From assembly GCF_000633395.1 (NCBI RefSeq), contig NZ_AYMU01000024.1, forward strand, positions 43,205 to 107,204: a stretch of 64,000 nt of DNA. The letters are read 5' to 3'. A program made the translations under genes and the position numbers. The stretch is from Pseudomonas sp. PH1b. GTDB taxonomy: Bacteria > Pseudomonadota > Gammaproteobacteria > Pseudomonadales > Pseudomonadaceae. Position 1 is the first letter of the stretch. The number at the start of each line of letters is the position of its first letter. Below are positions 9,380 through 18,741 of the stretch, one piece after another. The notes beneath the pieces were generated by a model that was not told where the DNA came from, did no database searches, and worked only from the letters and a program-made list of their open reading frames with translations.

Positions 9380-10789
9380 ATGCCCAGCGCCAATCCCCTC
9401 CCCAGCAGCCCTCCACTTTCCAGCAGCGCCAGCCTCGACGCGAGTTTCGCCCACAGTGCCCAGGGCACTGCCCTGCGACGCATCCTCGGCCTACCGGCCC
9501 TGGTGTTCTTCGGCCTGGTGTACATGGTCCCGCTGACCGTCTTCACCACCTACGGCGTGGTCACCCAGATCACCGGCGGCCGTACCGCCGCAGCCTATGT
9601 AATCACCTTGCTGGCGATGATCTTCACCGCCCGCTCCTACAGCGTGATGGTCAGGAAATACCCGATTGCCGGTTCGGCCTATTCCTACGCCAGCCTCAGC
9701 TTCGGCCCGGGTATCGGCTTCCTCGCCGGTTGGTCGCTGCTGCTGGATTACCTGTTCCTGCCGATGATCAATTACCTGGTGATCGGGCTGTTTCTCAACC
9801 TGGCGTTCCCCGACGTGCCAGCCTGGGTGTTCGTGGTGGCGACGGTCTGCCTGGTGACCGTGCTGAACATCCGTGGGATCGGCTCGGTGTCGAGCATGAG
9901 CAACCTGATCGTCTGTGCCCAGTTGGTGTTCGTGGTGGTGTTCGTGGCACTGGTGCTGCGCCAGCTGGCAGGCGCCCCGAGCATGGACCTCGCCGCGCCC
10001 TGGGTCGGTGACGGCAGCCAGACCGGGCTGCTGCCGTTGATGGCCGGAGCAGCGGTGCTGTGCCTGTCGTTCCTGGGCTTTGACGCGGTATCGACCCTGG
10101 CCGAGGAAACCCGCGACCCGCGGCGGGACATCCCCCGGGCCATCCTGATCACCACCCTGGGCGCCGGCCTGCTGTTCATCCTGCTGGCCATGGCCAGCCA
10201 GCTGGCGTTTCCCGGCAGCAGTTTCAAGGACGCAGACGCGGCGGCCAGCGAAGTGATGCTCCAGGCGGGCGGGCGTTTCCTGGAGATTTTCTTCACCGCC
10301 ACCTACGTGGCCGGCGCCGCCGGTTCGGCCCTGGCCTCCCAGGCCTCGGTGTCGCGCATCCTGTTCAGCATGGGCCGCGACGGCATCCTGCCGCGGCGGC
10401 TGTTCGGCCGCCTGTCGGAGCGCTACAAGACACCGGTGATCGCCATTGTGCTGGTGTCGCTGGTGTCCTTGCTGGCGGTGGTCATCGATCTGACCACCCT
10501 GGCATCGATGATCAGCTTCGGCGCGCTGGTGGCGTTTTCCGTGGTCAACCTGGCGGTGATCAAGAGCCACCTCGGCCAGGGCCAGCCGCGCGGCATCGTG
10601 CGGCTGCTGCAGTACGGCCTGCTGCCGCTGATCGGTTTTGCCCTGATCGTCTGGCTATGGACCAGCCTCTCGGCCCTGACCCTGGGAATCGGCATGGCCT
10701 GGTTCGCCCTGGGCCTGGTCTACCTGGCCATCCAAACCCGGGGCTTCCGTCAGCCGGCGCCGACGGTGCAGTTCTCCGAGCAGGCCTGA
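9380..10789 (+). CDS. APC-superfamily amino acid/polyamine permease
   Basis: A 469-residue transporter with 12 predicted helices. Features include GLPALVFFGLVYMVPLTVF (first helix), the family motif around VRKYPIAGSAYSYASLSFGP, FLGFDAVSTLAEETRDPRRD and SRILFSMGRDGILPRRLF. It resembles the putrescine/amino acid permeases PuuP/PlaP; the substrate cannot be fixed from sequence. The ATG at 9380 is chosen over an in-frame GTG at 9365, because the extension adds only five residues. It stands alone, convergent with pdxY; a 6-bp hairpin at 10792-10808 separates the two. Confidence 0.9.
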   Translation: MPSANPLPSSPPLSSSASLDASFAHSAQGTALRRILGLPALVFFGLVYMVPLTVFTTYGVVTQITGGRTAAAYVITLLAMIFTARSYSVMVRKYPIAGSAYSYASLSFGPGIGFLAGWSLLLDYLFLPMINYLVIGLFLNLAFPDVPAWVFVVATVCLVTVLNIRGIGSVSSMSNLIVCAQLVFVVVFVALVLRQLAGAPSMDLAAPWVGDGSQTGLLPLMAGAAVLCLSFLGFDAVSTLAEETRDPRRDIPRAILITTLGAGLLFILLAMASQLAFPGSSFKDADAAASEVMLQAGGRFLEIFFTATYVAGAAGSALASQASVSRILFSMGRDGILPRRLFGRLSERYKTPVIAIVLVSLVSLLAVVIDLTTLASMISFGALVAFSVVNLAVIKSHLGQGQPRGIVRLLQYGLLPLIGFALIVWLWTSLSALTLGIGMAWFALGLVYLAIQTRGFRQPAPTVQFSEQA

Positions 10790-10791
10790 CT

Positions 10792-10808
10792 CGACCGCCT
10801 GCCGGTCG
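10792..10808. terminator. hairpin in the 22-bp gap between permease and pdxY
   Basis: CGACCG / CGGTCG with a 5-nt loop lies exactly between the two convergent stop codons. It is a short candidate for a bidirectional terminator. Confidence 0.4.
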
Positions 10809-10811
10809 CCC

Positions 10812-11684
10812 TCAGAAACCGATCGGCGTGGCTTCGAAGCGCACCCGTGGGTGGGCAATGCGGTCCTGGGCCCGCACCAGCTCCAGCTCGTAGCTGGCGC
10901 AGGCCTGGGTTTCCAGCAGCACTTCGTGCACCGCTGCGGCGGTGAATTCGAACGCCGCCACCAGGCTGTCCCCCAACAGCACCCGGGCCAGGAACAGACC
11001 CGACGTCAGGTCGCCCACACCCACCGGCTGGCGCGGGAACGCCAGCAACGGGCGCCGCAAGTGCCAGCTGCCTTCGGCAGTCACCAGCAGCATCTCGAAA
11101 CCTTCCGCCAGCTTGCCCGGGTAGTCCAGGTGCTTGACCAGCACCGCTCTCGGGCCTTTCTCCAGCAGCGAGCGGGCCATGGCCAGGCAATCGAACAGCG
11201 ACTGCGGCTTGCGCCCGCAAAAACTGTCCAGCTCCAGTTGGTTAGGGCACAGGAAGTCAGCCATGGCCACCGCTTCGTCCAGCAGAAAGTCGCTGACCTC
11301 CGCCGGCACGCTGCAGCCTTTTTCCGGGTGCCCCATCACCGGGTCGCACAGGTACAAGGCCTTGGGGTTGATCGCCTTGATCCGCGCCACGCCACTGAGG
11401 ATCGCCCGGCCCTGAGCTGCGCTGCCCAGGTAGCCGGAGAGGATCGCGTCGCAGTTGCCCAGCTCGCCGATGCTGGCGATGCCTTCCACCAATTCGGGAA
11501 TCTGCTGGGGCGCCAGCACTTCCCCGGCCCAGTGACCATACTGGGTGTGGTTGGAGAACTGTACGGTGTTCAGGGGCCAGACATTCACCCCAACCCGCTG
11601 CATGGGAAAGACTGCGGCACTGTTACCGGCGTGGCCGAAAACCACATGGGACTGGATCGCAAGCAGGTGGGGCGTACGTTTCAT
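10812..11684 (-). CDS. pdxY: pyridoxal kinase PdxY
   Basis: A 290-residue ribokinase-fold enzyme that phosphorylates pyridoxal to PLP in the vitamin B6 salvage pathway. Motifs: N-terminal LLAIQSHVVFGHAGNSAAVF, the DPVMGHPEKGCSV block that binds ATP and substrate, and GVGDLTSGLFLARVLLGD, the anion hole and catalytic Asp region (GDL in place of the more common GTGD). Length and start fit the family. It is monocistronic and divergent from the DUF3301 gene, with a 117-bp shared promoter region. Confidence 0.95.
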   Translation of the reverse strand: MKRTPHLLAIQSHVVFGHAGNSAAVFPMQRVGVNVWPLNTVQFSNHTQYGHWAGEVLAPQQIPELVEGIASIGELGNCDAILSGYLGSAAQGRAILSGVARIKAINPKALYLCDPVMGHPEKGCSVPAEVSDFLLDEAVAMADFLCPNQLELDSFCGRKPQSLFDCLAMARSLLEKGPRAVLVKHLDYPGKLAEGFEMLLVTAEGSWHLRRPLLAFPRQPVGVGDLTSGLFLARVLLGDSLVAAFEFTAAAVHEVLLETQACASYELELVRAQDRIAHPRVRFEATPIGF

Positions 11685-11801
11685 GCAGGATTTTCCATAA
11701 AACCGGTGGAATTCAAGCCGCGCAGTATGCGACTAAACGCAGCCTGTACGACAGACCGGAGTCGCAGTTAAGCTGATGCCACTTCGTTGGAGCGAACCTT
11801 C

Positions 11802-12191
11802 ATGCTGACCCTTGGAAATATCTTTGTGCTGATGCTGCTGGCGACCGGCGCCGCCTGGCTGTGGCACAACCACAGCCTGCGCGAGCGGGCGCTGGAACGG
11901 GTCAAGCAACACTGCGCACGGCTCGACATCGAGTTGCTCGACGGCAACGTGGCGCTCAAGCGCATTGGCCTGATCAAGGACGCCAGCGGCCGACGGCGCC
12001 TGGCCCGGGTCTACACCTTCGAGTTCACCGTCACCGGCGAAACCCGCCACGCCGGGACCATCACCCAGTTCGGCGCCCACAACGCGCAGATCGAACTGGC
12101 GCCCTACCCATTTGAGGCCAAGGAACCCCAGCCCAGCGCCGAGGTGATCGAACTCAGCCAGTGGCGCGACGAACACCGCAAGCGCAATTGA
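11802..12191 (+). CDS. DUF3301 membrane-anchored protein
   Basis: A 129-residue protein with one N-terminal transmembrane helix (NIFVLMLLATGAAWLW, residues about 5-22) and a cytoplasmic basic domain containing CARLDIELLDGNVALKRIGL and RVYTFEFTVTGE. This is the DUF3301 family of unknown function. A GGAG Shine-Dalgarno at 11789-11792 sits 9 nt before the ATG at 11802 and decides that start. It is convergent with the COG0523 gene. Confidence 0.88.
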   Translation: MLTLGNIFVLMLLATGAAWLWHNHSLRERALERVKQHCARLDIELLDGNVALKRIGLIKDASGRRRLARVYTFEFTVTGETRHAGTITQFGAHNAQIELAPYPFEAKEPQPSAEVIELSQWRDEHRKRN

Positions 12192-12290
12192 CCCCCCTGC
12201 TGTCCTCCGGCGACGGCACTAGGCCGAAGCCGGCGCCGCTTTGCCGTCCCAGGACAATCCTTGGCCGCTGCTAGCCAACCACCGCAGCAG

Positions 12291-13253
12291 CTACAGGCGG
12301 CAGGCCGCCAGGCTGTCTTGCAGCGCCTGCACATCCTGAATCTCACTGAAGATCAACTCCAGGCGCGAATCCCGACGCCATTCGCTGGGCAGCCAGTTGA
12401 GCGGCGAATTCTCCAGCCCGTTGCCCGAGCGCCAGCCTTCGCTGCTGTGGATCACCAGCTTGGCCCGCCGCCAGTCGAGGTTCTGCAGCCAGTGCTCGAT
12501 CCGGGCCAGATCGAACTGCTGGCTTGGGTGCCAGCGCCAGCCGACGCTCCAGCCCTCGGCCTGGGCCTGGCTGAGGCAGATCGGCATGGCCGGATCGCTC
12601 CACACCGCCGGTAGCTGCGCCAGCCCCTGGGGCAGCTCGAATGGCTCCTGCGCGGCCTCGGCACTGACCGCCAGGCCCGGCAGCTCCGCCAGGGGCAGCG
12701 CCGCATGACGAGTCCAGAACAAGCGGATAGCCGGCAACTGTTCCAGTACCCGCAACCGCTCGCTGTCGCTGAGCAGCTCGTCCTTGTTCAGTACCAGCAA
12801 GCCGGCGCTGGACAACGCCTCCTGCTGGGCCTGGGGCAGCGGCTTGCCAGCCGCCAGGGCCTGGGCATCCAGCACCATCACGCCTGGCTGCAGCGCCAGC
12901 ACCCCTTGCCAGGGCGCGACACTCAATTGCTTGAGCAACTGCGCCGGGTGGCCGAGGCCGGACAGCTCGATAAACAGGCGATCGGGTCGCGATTGGCGCA
13001 GCAAACGCCCCAGGCCCACCTGAAACGGCGCGCCGTTGACGCAGCACACGCAGCCTCCGGCCACTTCACCGAGGGCGATGCCATCCTCGTCACGGGTCAG
13101 CAAGGCTGCATCCAGGCCGATCTGGCCAAACTCGTTGATCAGCACCGCCCAGCGTTCATCCGTCGGACGCTGACTGAGCAAATGGCGGATCAGGCTGGTC
13201 TTGCCGGCACCCAATGGCCCGGCGATCACATGGGTGGGGATGTTCTGCAGCAT
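12291..13253 (-). CDS. CobW/COG0523 GTPase, putative metal chaperone (first of two)
   Basis: A 320-residue G3E GTPase: Walker A GPLGAGKTSL (residues about 12-21), metal-binding GGCVCC of the CxCC type (near residue 65), NKDE guanine-specificity motif (near 150), and a short CobW C-terminal domain. COG0523 proteins insert or allocate metals; clustering with Zur-type genes suggests zinc. No Zur-type palindrome is visible upstream, so it may be regulated separately from the zigA-like copy at 14295-15503. The start at 13253 (MLQNIPTHVIAG) is preferred over an upstream in-frame ATG at 13331, because the G1 motif must sit near the N-terminus. It corresponds to the more distal COG0523 gene of the homologous P. 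aeruginosa cluster. Confidence 0.88.
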   Translation of the reverse strand: MLQNIPTHVIAGPLGAGKTSLIRHLLSQRPTDERWAVLINEFGQIGLDAALLTRDEDGIALGEVAGGCVCCVNGAPFQVGLGRLLRQSRPDRLFIELSGLGHPAQLLKQLSVAPWQGVLALQPGVMVLDAQALAAGKPLPQAQQEALSSAGLLVLNKDELLSDSERLRVLEQLPAIRLFWTRHAALPLAELPGLAVSAEAAQEPFELPQGLAQLPAVWSDPAMPICLSQAQAEGWSVGWRWHPSQQFDLARIEHWLQNLDWRRAKLVIHSSEGWRSGNGLENSPLNWLPSEWRRDSRLELIFSEIQDVQALQDSLAACRL

Positions 13254-13587
13254 GGGAAGGGTTTCCGAAAGCGTGTGTGCCGATGCTACGCCATTCCCTG
13301 GCAGGGCGAAAATACAGAGCCTGTCAGGCACGCTGGCAGGCTATGCCGGAGCCTGCCGAAGCAAAGCCGGCCGATTGCTGTTCGTGGAAAGGCCTCTGGC
13401 CCCCGCGGGGCTGCACAGCAGCGCTCATTTCGGGGCTCCTGAACGGCGGTTCGCCGGCCTGGCCTAGCGGGAACGAGCTCCCACGCCACAGGTTATGTCG
13501 CGCTTAACGGATCGGCATTGGCCTCCCGAGTGCCTCTGTTGCAAGCGGCAGCAGCGGCGTTGCGCACGCCATACGCTATCGAGGCGC
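13254..13587. other. 334-bp intergenic region with a REP-like palindrome
   Basis: The region lies between the end of the DUF1826 gene and the start of the first COG0523 gene, both on the minus strand. It should hold the terminator of the former and the promoter of the latter. No convincing gene was seen. At 13464-13492 is a REP-like stretch with an imperfect GGGAACGAGCTCCC palindrome ending CCACGCCACAGG, in the style of short Pseudomonas extragenic palindromes. Confidence 0.5.
13464..13492. repeat. REP-like extragenic palindrome
   Basis: The sequence CTAGCGGGAACGAGCTCCC followed by a GTGGCG complement resembles the GTGGGAGC...GCTC type of Pseudomonas REP element. This is a single copy seen by eye; a genome-wide count would settle it. 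Confidence 0.45.
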
Positions 13588-14294
13588 TCAACCCAGCCAG
13601 TCCAGGGTGAGGATCAGCCTGCGTTCACCCGGGGCCGGCTGCGGCGAACGGTGGATCAGGCCAAAGCCTTCGTTGCCGTGCCACTTCTCGCCCTTGAACA
13701 GCGCCACTGCACCGCTGCCCATCTGCTGGATCAGTGCCGGGTCCCGGGGCTCGGCCCCGGCCTGCCCCAGTTGTTGGCGGTCCATCACGCCTTCACGCAG
13801 CCACTGGCTGCCGATGCCGGCATAGGTGGTGATCAGCCGCACCGGCACATGGTCCACGTGAAAGCGCGGGCACATGGCCTTGTCCAGCACCCGCAGGCGC
13901 AGGCCCACCCGCCGTGCGCCCAACAGGCAGGCAAAAGCGCTGACCAGCCAGGAAACGTCGGCGATAAAGCCGTCATACACCTCAAGATCACTGAAGCCGG
14001 ATGCCAGGCCCTGGAGGTTCGGCACGGCCTCTTCGTCCGCCAGCTCCAGGCACAGGGACTCGGCCAACGGTTCGTTCAGGGACAGCAGCAGTTCGTCGAA
14101 ATCCGCGATATGGGCCGGCAGCCGGCGCTGCCAGAGGCTGAGGTTGACCTCGTCCTCCAGCACCTGCGCCAGCACCGCCGGGATCTCGCCGAACACCTGG
14201 CGGCGCAGGCGCCGCGGCCGGCCAGCCACCAGCAGCAAGCCGTTGGCCGGGGGCGGATCAGCCAGCGGTTGCAGCGGGGCACTTGGGGTCAGCA

Positions 14295-14295
<1 letters not shown>
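13588..14295 (-). CDS. DUF1826 domain protein, Zur-cluster member
   Basis: A 235-residue soluble protein of the DUF1826 family, whose function is unknown. It has a conserved middle motif CPRFHVDHVPVRLITTYAGIG (the segment from about residue 141) with two close histidines, and a C-terminal half with GSGAVALFKGEKWHGNEGFG and RRLILTLD. The HxDH-x(n)-H spacing looks like a cupin or 2-oxoglutarate oxygenase metal site (inference only). Its ATG overlaps the stop codon of the zigA-like gene (TGATG at 14293-14297), so translation is coupled. The same pair occurs in the P. aeruginosa cluster. It is probably expressed under zinc starvation as the third gene behind dksA2. Confidence 0.85.
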
Positions 14296-15503
<1,208 letters not shown>

Positions 15504-15533
15504 GGGGGGTTCCTCATCAGGGTCGCGGCTGGG

Positions 15534-15938
15534 TCAAAACGCTCGGTGGTGGCGTTCGCGCAGCTCTTGGCGTTCTTTGGCTTCGATGCACAGGGTGGCG
15601 GTGGGCCGTAGCAGCAGGCGCTTGAGGCCGATGGGCTCGCCGGTTTCGCGGCACCAGCCGTATTCGCCACGGGCCAGGCGCTCCAGGGCTTCGTCGATCT
15701 TGTCGAGGAGCTTCTTTTCCCGCTCCAGCAGGCGCAGTTGCCACTGCCGCTGCTCCTCGGCGCTGCCGATATCGGCGGGGTCGCTGTGGGGCTCCTGCTC
15801 GCGCAGCTGGTCAAACTCGCCGGCAATGCGCTGCTGCAGGTCGTTGCGCTGGCTCAGCAGCAAATCGCGGAAAAAGCCCTGCTGGGCGTCATTCATGTAA
15901 TGCGCCTCGGGTTGGCCGAGGAGGTCGTGTTCAGTCAT
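15534..15938 (-). CDS. dksA2: DksA2, zinc-independent DksA paralogue
   Basis: A 134-residue RNA polymerase secondary-channel factor that works with ppGpp in the stringent response. It has the DksA coiled coil (residues about 25-90) and globular C-terminal domain. Canonical DksA has a four-cysteine zinc finger; here the positions read C96-R-E-T99 and C117-I-E-A120, so only two cysteines remain. This is exactly the pattern known for P. aeruginosa DksA2, which replaces DksA when zinc is scarce. A perfect Zur-type palindrome is centred 36 bp upstream of the start. Confidence 0.96.
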   Translation of the reverse strand: MTEHDLLGQPEAHYMNDAQQGFFRDLLLSQRNDLQQRIAGEFDQLREQEPHSDPADIGSAEEQRQWQLRLLEREKKLLDKIDEALERLARGEYGWCRETGEPIGLKRLLLRPTATLCIEAKERQELRERHHRAF

Positions 15939-15966
15939 GGCGAGTCACGGATCAGGCTTTATTTAA

Positions 15967-15981
15967 TGTTATATTATAACA
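15967..15981. promoter_or_regulatory. Zur-box palindrome 1 (divergent dksA2 / small secreted protein)
   Basis: A perfect 7-1-7 palindrome TGTTATATTATAACA matches the well-known proteobacterial Zur operator core TGTTATA-N-TATAACA. It lies between the dksA2 start (15938, minus) and the secreted-protein start (16059, plus), so it can repress both under zinc sufficiency. Confidence 0.9.
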
Positions 15982-16058
15982 ATGCGAATTAGCCAACACT
16001 CCCTTGCCGCCCACGACGAAGGGCGCGATGCTGCGCCTCTGTCGCCACGAGAATCGCC

Positions 16059-16439
16059 ATGCGCCTTGCCCTGCCCCTCCTGCTTTCGAGCCTTTCACTG
16101 CTGCTGGCCGGGCCTGCTGCGGCGGCCGCTCCCGGTTCCCTGGCCACCTGCACCCGCAGCGCCACCCTGCTGGCCTGCGTCGATCCCCTGGGCAATGCCT
16201 ACAGTGTCGCGACCGCTGGCAGCACCACCTACCTGCGGGGGTTCGAGGTGATCGGCAAACGCTACTGGGCGCAAACCAACAGTCGCTACGGGCAACTGAC
16301 TTTCTTCACCGGCCTGACCTCCGACGGCGAGGCCTGGGTGGGCTACAGCCAGCGCGTGGGCTGGACCACGCGCAACCGCTTCTCCAGTTCCGGCGGCAGC
16401 AGCGCCACGTTCACCTGCAGCCGAATCAGCGGCTGCTAG
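16059..16439 (+). CDS. small secreted four-cysteine protein, likely Zur-regulated
   Basis: A 126-residue protein with a clear Sec signal (MRLALPLLLSSLSLLLAG then AAAAA; cleavage near residue 24) and four cysteines in the mature part at C31, C40, C120 and C126, which could form two disulfides or a metal site. The middle is rich in Gly, Ser, Thr and aromatic residues (RYWAQTNSRYGQLTFF). No known domain is recognised. A homologue occupies the same place between dksA2 and amiA in P. aeruginosa. It stands alone, 78 bp downstream of the Zur palindrome, so expression under zinc starvation is inferred. Confidence 0.8.
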   Translation: MRLALPLLLSSLSLLLAGPAAAAAPGSLATCTRSATLLACVDPLGNAYSVATAGSTTYLRGFEVIGKRYWAQTNSRYGQLTFFTGLTSDGEAWVGYSQRVGWTTRNRFSSSGGSSATFTCSRISGC

Positions 16440-16493
16440 GTTCGTCCCAGCGCTGCCGGGCAGGCCCAAACGGCGCTTGATGCTCGCCGCCAC

Positions 16494-17717
16494 CTACACC
16501 GAAGCGCCGGCCTGCGATTCCTGGAGCCAGGCCAGGTAACTGTTGGCTGGCGGGTTTTTCTCGAAGTAGCGCTGCAGCCCCTTGAACAGGCCGTCGGCAA
16601 TCGCCTGCTGGTGGCGCGTGGTCACCAGGCGCTGGCTGTCGCGGCTGTTGGAGATGAAGCCGGTCTCCACCAGGATCGAAGGTACATCCGGCGACTTGAG
16701 CACCGCGAAGCCGGCCTGTTCCACACGCTTCTGATGCAGGGTGGTGATCCCCGACAGGCTGTCCAGCACCGTGCTGCCCAGCTGCAGGCTGGCGGCGATG
16801 GTGGCGTTCATCGACATGTCGAGGATCACCCCCGCCAGCATCGGGTCCTTGTCCTTGAGGTTGAGCAGGCTGGTGGCTCCCAACAGGTCGACGCCATTTT
16901 CCCGCTGGGCCATGAAGCGCGCGGTCGCCGAGGTCGCGCCGCCTTCGGACAGGGCGTACACCGAAGCCCCGGACGCCGTGAGGCGCGGCGCGGCATCAGC
17001 ATGCACCGAGATGAACAAGTCGGCCTTGTGCTTGCGGGCGATCTCCACCCGTTTGCGCAGCGGCACGAAGAAGTCGTCGTTACGCACCAGCTTCACGGCA
17101 AAGCCCTTCTCGCGCTTGAGCCGCTTGGCCAGCAGTTGGGCGATGGACAGCACCACGTCCTTCTCCCGCTCGCCCTTGGCCCCCACCGCGCCCGGGTCCT
17201 TGCCGCCGTGCCCCGGATCGACCACCACGATGATGTCGCGCTTGGGATGGGACCTGGCCACCGGCGTCTCGGGCTTGGCCAGGGGGGCCGCAACTGCAGC
17301 GACTTGCAGCGGCGTGTTGCCGGCATGAGCCAGGTCGAGCACCAGCCGATGCCCCTGGCCATCCTGGGGCGGCAGGAGAAAACTCTTGAGCTGCACCGGC
17401 TCGCTGAGGTCGAGGACGATCCGCGTATCACCCTGGCCGAAGTGCCCGGAACGGATCGAGCGAATCACCGTATTGGCCAGGGCCAGCTGGCTGAAATCAC
17501 CACTCAGGCGCGCACCGTTCAAGTCGATGATCAGGCGCTCCGGCGCGCTCAGGGTGAAGGTCTTGTACTGCACCGGGCCGCTCAGATCGAGCACCAGGCG
17601 CAGCTTGTCGGCGGAGTTCCACAACCGCGCGTTGCGGATCTGCGCGGCCGAAACACTCCAGGGAAACATCAGGGCCGTACCGGCCAATAGCAGGTTGAGC
17701 AATTGACGTCTGTGCAT
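16494..17717 (-). CDS. amiA: periplasmic N-acetylmuramoyl-L-alanine amidase with AMIN domain (AmiA-like)
   Basis: A 407-residue cell-wall amidase. It has a signal peptide (MHRRQLLNLLLAGTALMF, ending near VSAA), an N-terminal AMIN domain (residues about 28-125) for septal peptidoglycan targeting, and an Amidase_3 domain from about 160. The zinc ligands are visible: His in VVDPGHGGKDPG, Glu in GEREKDVV, His in FISVHADA, and catalytic Glu in LVETGFISN. The ATG at 17717 is chosen because the signal peptide begins there; longer in-frame starts would run through the promoter. It is divergent from folE2 across Zur palindrome 2. A zinc enzyme induced by zinc lack is odd; presumably it replaces or tops up under-metallated amidases. 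Confidence 0.92.
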   Translation of the reverse strand: MHRRQLLNLLLAGTALMFPWSVSAAQIRNARLWNSADKLRLVLDLSGPVQYKTFTLSAPERLIIDLNGARLSGDFSQLALANTVIRSIRSGHFGQGDTRIVLDLSEPVQLKSFLLPPQDGQGHRLVLDLAHAGNTPLQVAAVAAPLAKPETPVARSHPKRDIIVVVDPGHGGKDPGAVGAKGEREKDVVLSIAQLLAKRLKREKGFAVKLVRNDDFFVPLRKRVEIARKHKADLFISVHADAAPRLTASGASVYALSEGGATSATARFMAQRENGVDLLGATSLLNLKDKDPMLAGVILDMSMNATIAASLQLGSTVLDSLSGITTLHQKRVEQAGFAVLKSPDVPSILVETGFISNSRDSQRLVTTRHQQAIADGLFKGLQRYFEKNPPANSYLAWLQESQAGASV

Positions 17718-17801
17718 GACAAATACCGCAGATAAGGGAGCGTCCGTACTCGCAAAGGCAGGGTGAAGAGCCGCCGAGGAAAAAGATTTCATCGAACGTA
17801 T

Positions 17802-17816
17802 TGTTATAATATAACA
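17802..17816. promoter_or_regulatory. Zur-box palindrome 2 (divergent amiA / folE2 operon)
   Basis: A perfect 7-1-7 palindrome TGTTATAATATAACA lies 32 bp upstream of the folE2 ATG and 85 bp upstream of the amidase ATG. Its half-sites are identical to box 1. Confidence 0.92.
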
Positions 17817-17847
17817 TGTCGAATCTTTTCCTACGACGGACCTGCTC

Positions 17848-18741
17848 ATGAACGCGCTGACTCTGCCGGATATCGCCGCGCAGTCCTCACGCCAAGCCTT
17901 GCCCCTGGAATGGGTGGGCATGTGCGGCATTGCCTTACCTGTAGTGATGGACGGCCAGCGAACCAGCGCCAAGGCCGATGCCGGCGTCAGCCTCGACGAT
18001 GGCGAAGCCCGCGGCATTCATATGTCGCGCCTGTATCTGGCCCTGGAACTGCTTGAACAGGAGAACCTCACTCCCGCGCTGCTGCGCCAGGTGTTGCAGC
18101 GTTTTCTTGACAGCCACCAAGGCCTGGCCCGCACTGCGTACCTGCGTATTCACCTGGACTTGCTGCTCAAGCGCCCAGCCCTGGTCAGCCCTTTGGCGGG
18201 CTGGAAGAGCTATCCGTTGTCCATCGACGCACGGCTGCAAGATGGGATGTTCCACGTGGAACTAAAAATCGATGTGCCTTATTCCTCTACCTGCCCCTGC
18301 TCTGCCGCCCTGTCCCGGCAGTTGATTCAACAGCAATTCATCGACGATTTTGCCAATCGACCCTTGCAGCATGCCGACGTCCTGGCCTGGCTGGGATCAT
18401 CCCAGGGCATTGTCGCCACCCCCCACAGCCAGCGCAGCCAGGCCGAATTGCAACTGCGCCTGGATGACTTCCTTGATGAGCTGCCCCTGATCGCCCTGAT
18501 CAACGATGCCGAGACTGCCCTGGGCACCGCCGTGCAAACCGCGGTCAAGCGCGCCGACGAGCAAGCCTTCGCCCTGGCCAACGGGCAGAACCTGATGTTC
18601 TGTGAAGACGCCGCTCGCCGGTTGAACCAAGCCTTGCGCCGCTCCCCCGGGGTCAACGCCTTTAGCCTGCGCGTCGTGCATGCGGAAAGCCTCCACGCCC
18701 ATGACGCCGTGGCGCAGAGCCGCTGGAACTGGGAGGCCTGA
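17848..18741 (+). CDS. folE2: GTP cyclohydrolase FolE2 (GCYH-IB)
   Basis: A 297-residue type IB GTP cyclohydrolase I, which makes 7,8-dihydroneopterin triphosphate for folate synthesis. FolE2 can use metals other than zinc, so it replaces zinc-dependent FolE in zinc starvation (known for the family). Visible marks: N-terminal WVGMCGIALPVVM, the active-site segment VPYSSTCPCSAALSRQLI (CPCS) and the C-terminal RVVHAESLHAHDA. It is the first gene of an eight-gene operon; its stop overlaps the next start (TGATG at 18739-18743). A perfect parS-type site lies inside the gene at 18248-18263, over codons for MFHVEL. Confidence 0.96.
   Translation: MNALTLPDIAAQSSRQALPLEWVGMCGIALPVVMDGQRTSAKADAGVSLDDGEARGIHMSRLYLALELLEQENLTPALLRQVLQRFLDSHQGLARTAYLRIHLDLLLKRPALVSPLAGWKSYPLSIDARLQDGMFHVELKIDVPYSSTCPCSAALSRQLIQQQFIDDFANRPLQHADVLAWLGSSQGIVATPHSQRSQAELQLRLDDFLDELPLIALINDAETALGTAVQTAVKRADEQAFALANGQNLMFCEDAARRLNQALRRSPGVNAFSLRVVHAESLHAHDAVAQSRWNWEA
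18248..18263. other. parS-type centromere site 1 (ParB-binding), inside folE2
   Basis: TGTTCCACGTGGAACT contains the perfect 14-bp palindrome GTTCCACGTGGAAC, the core of Pseudomonas parS. ParB spreads from such sites near oriC to segregate the chromosome. It is intragenic, as parS sites commonly are. Confidence 0.85.

Noticed and set aside
13850..13865. A third parS-like sequence, TGGTCCACGTGAAAGC, in the DUF1826 gene
   Set aside because: Only 13 of 16 positions match and the palindrome is broken; it codes for the conserved FHVDH motif, which explains it.
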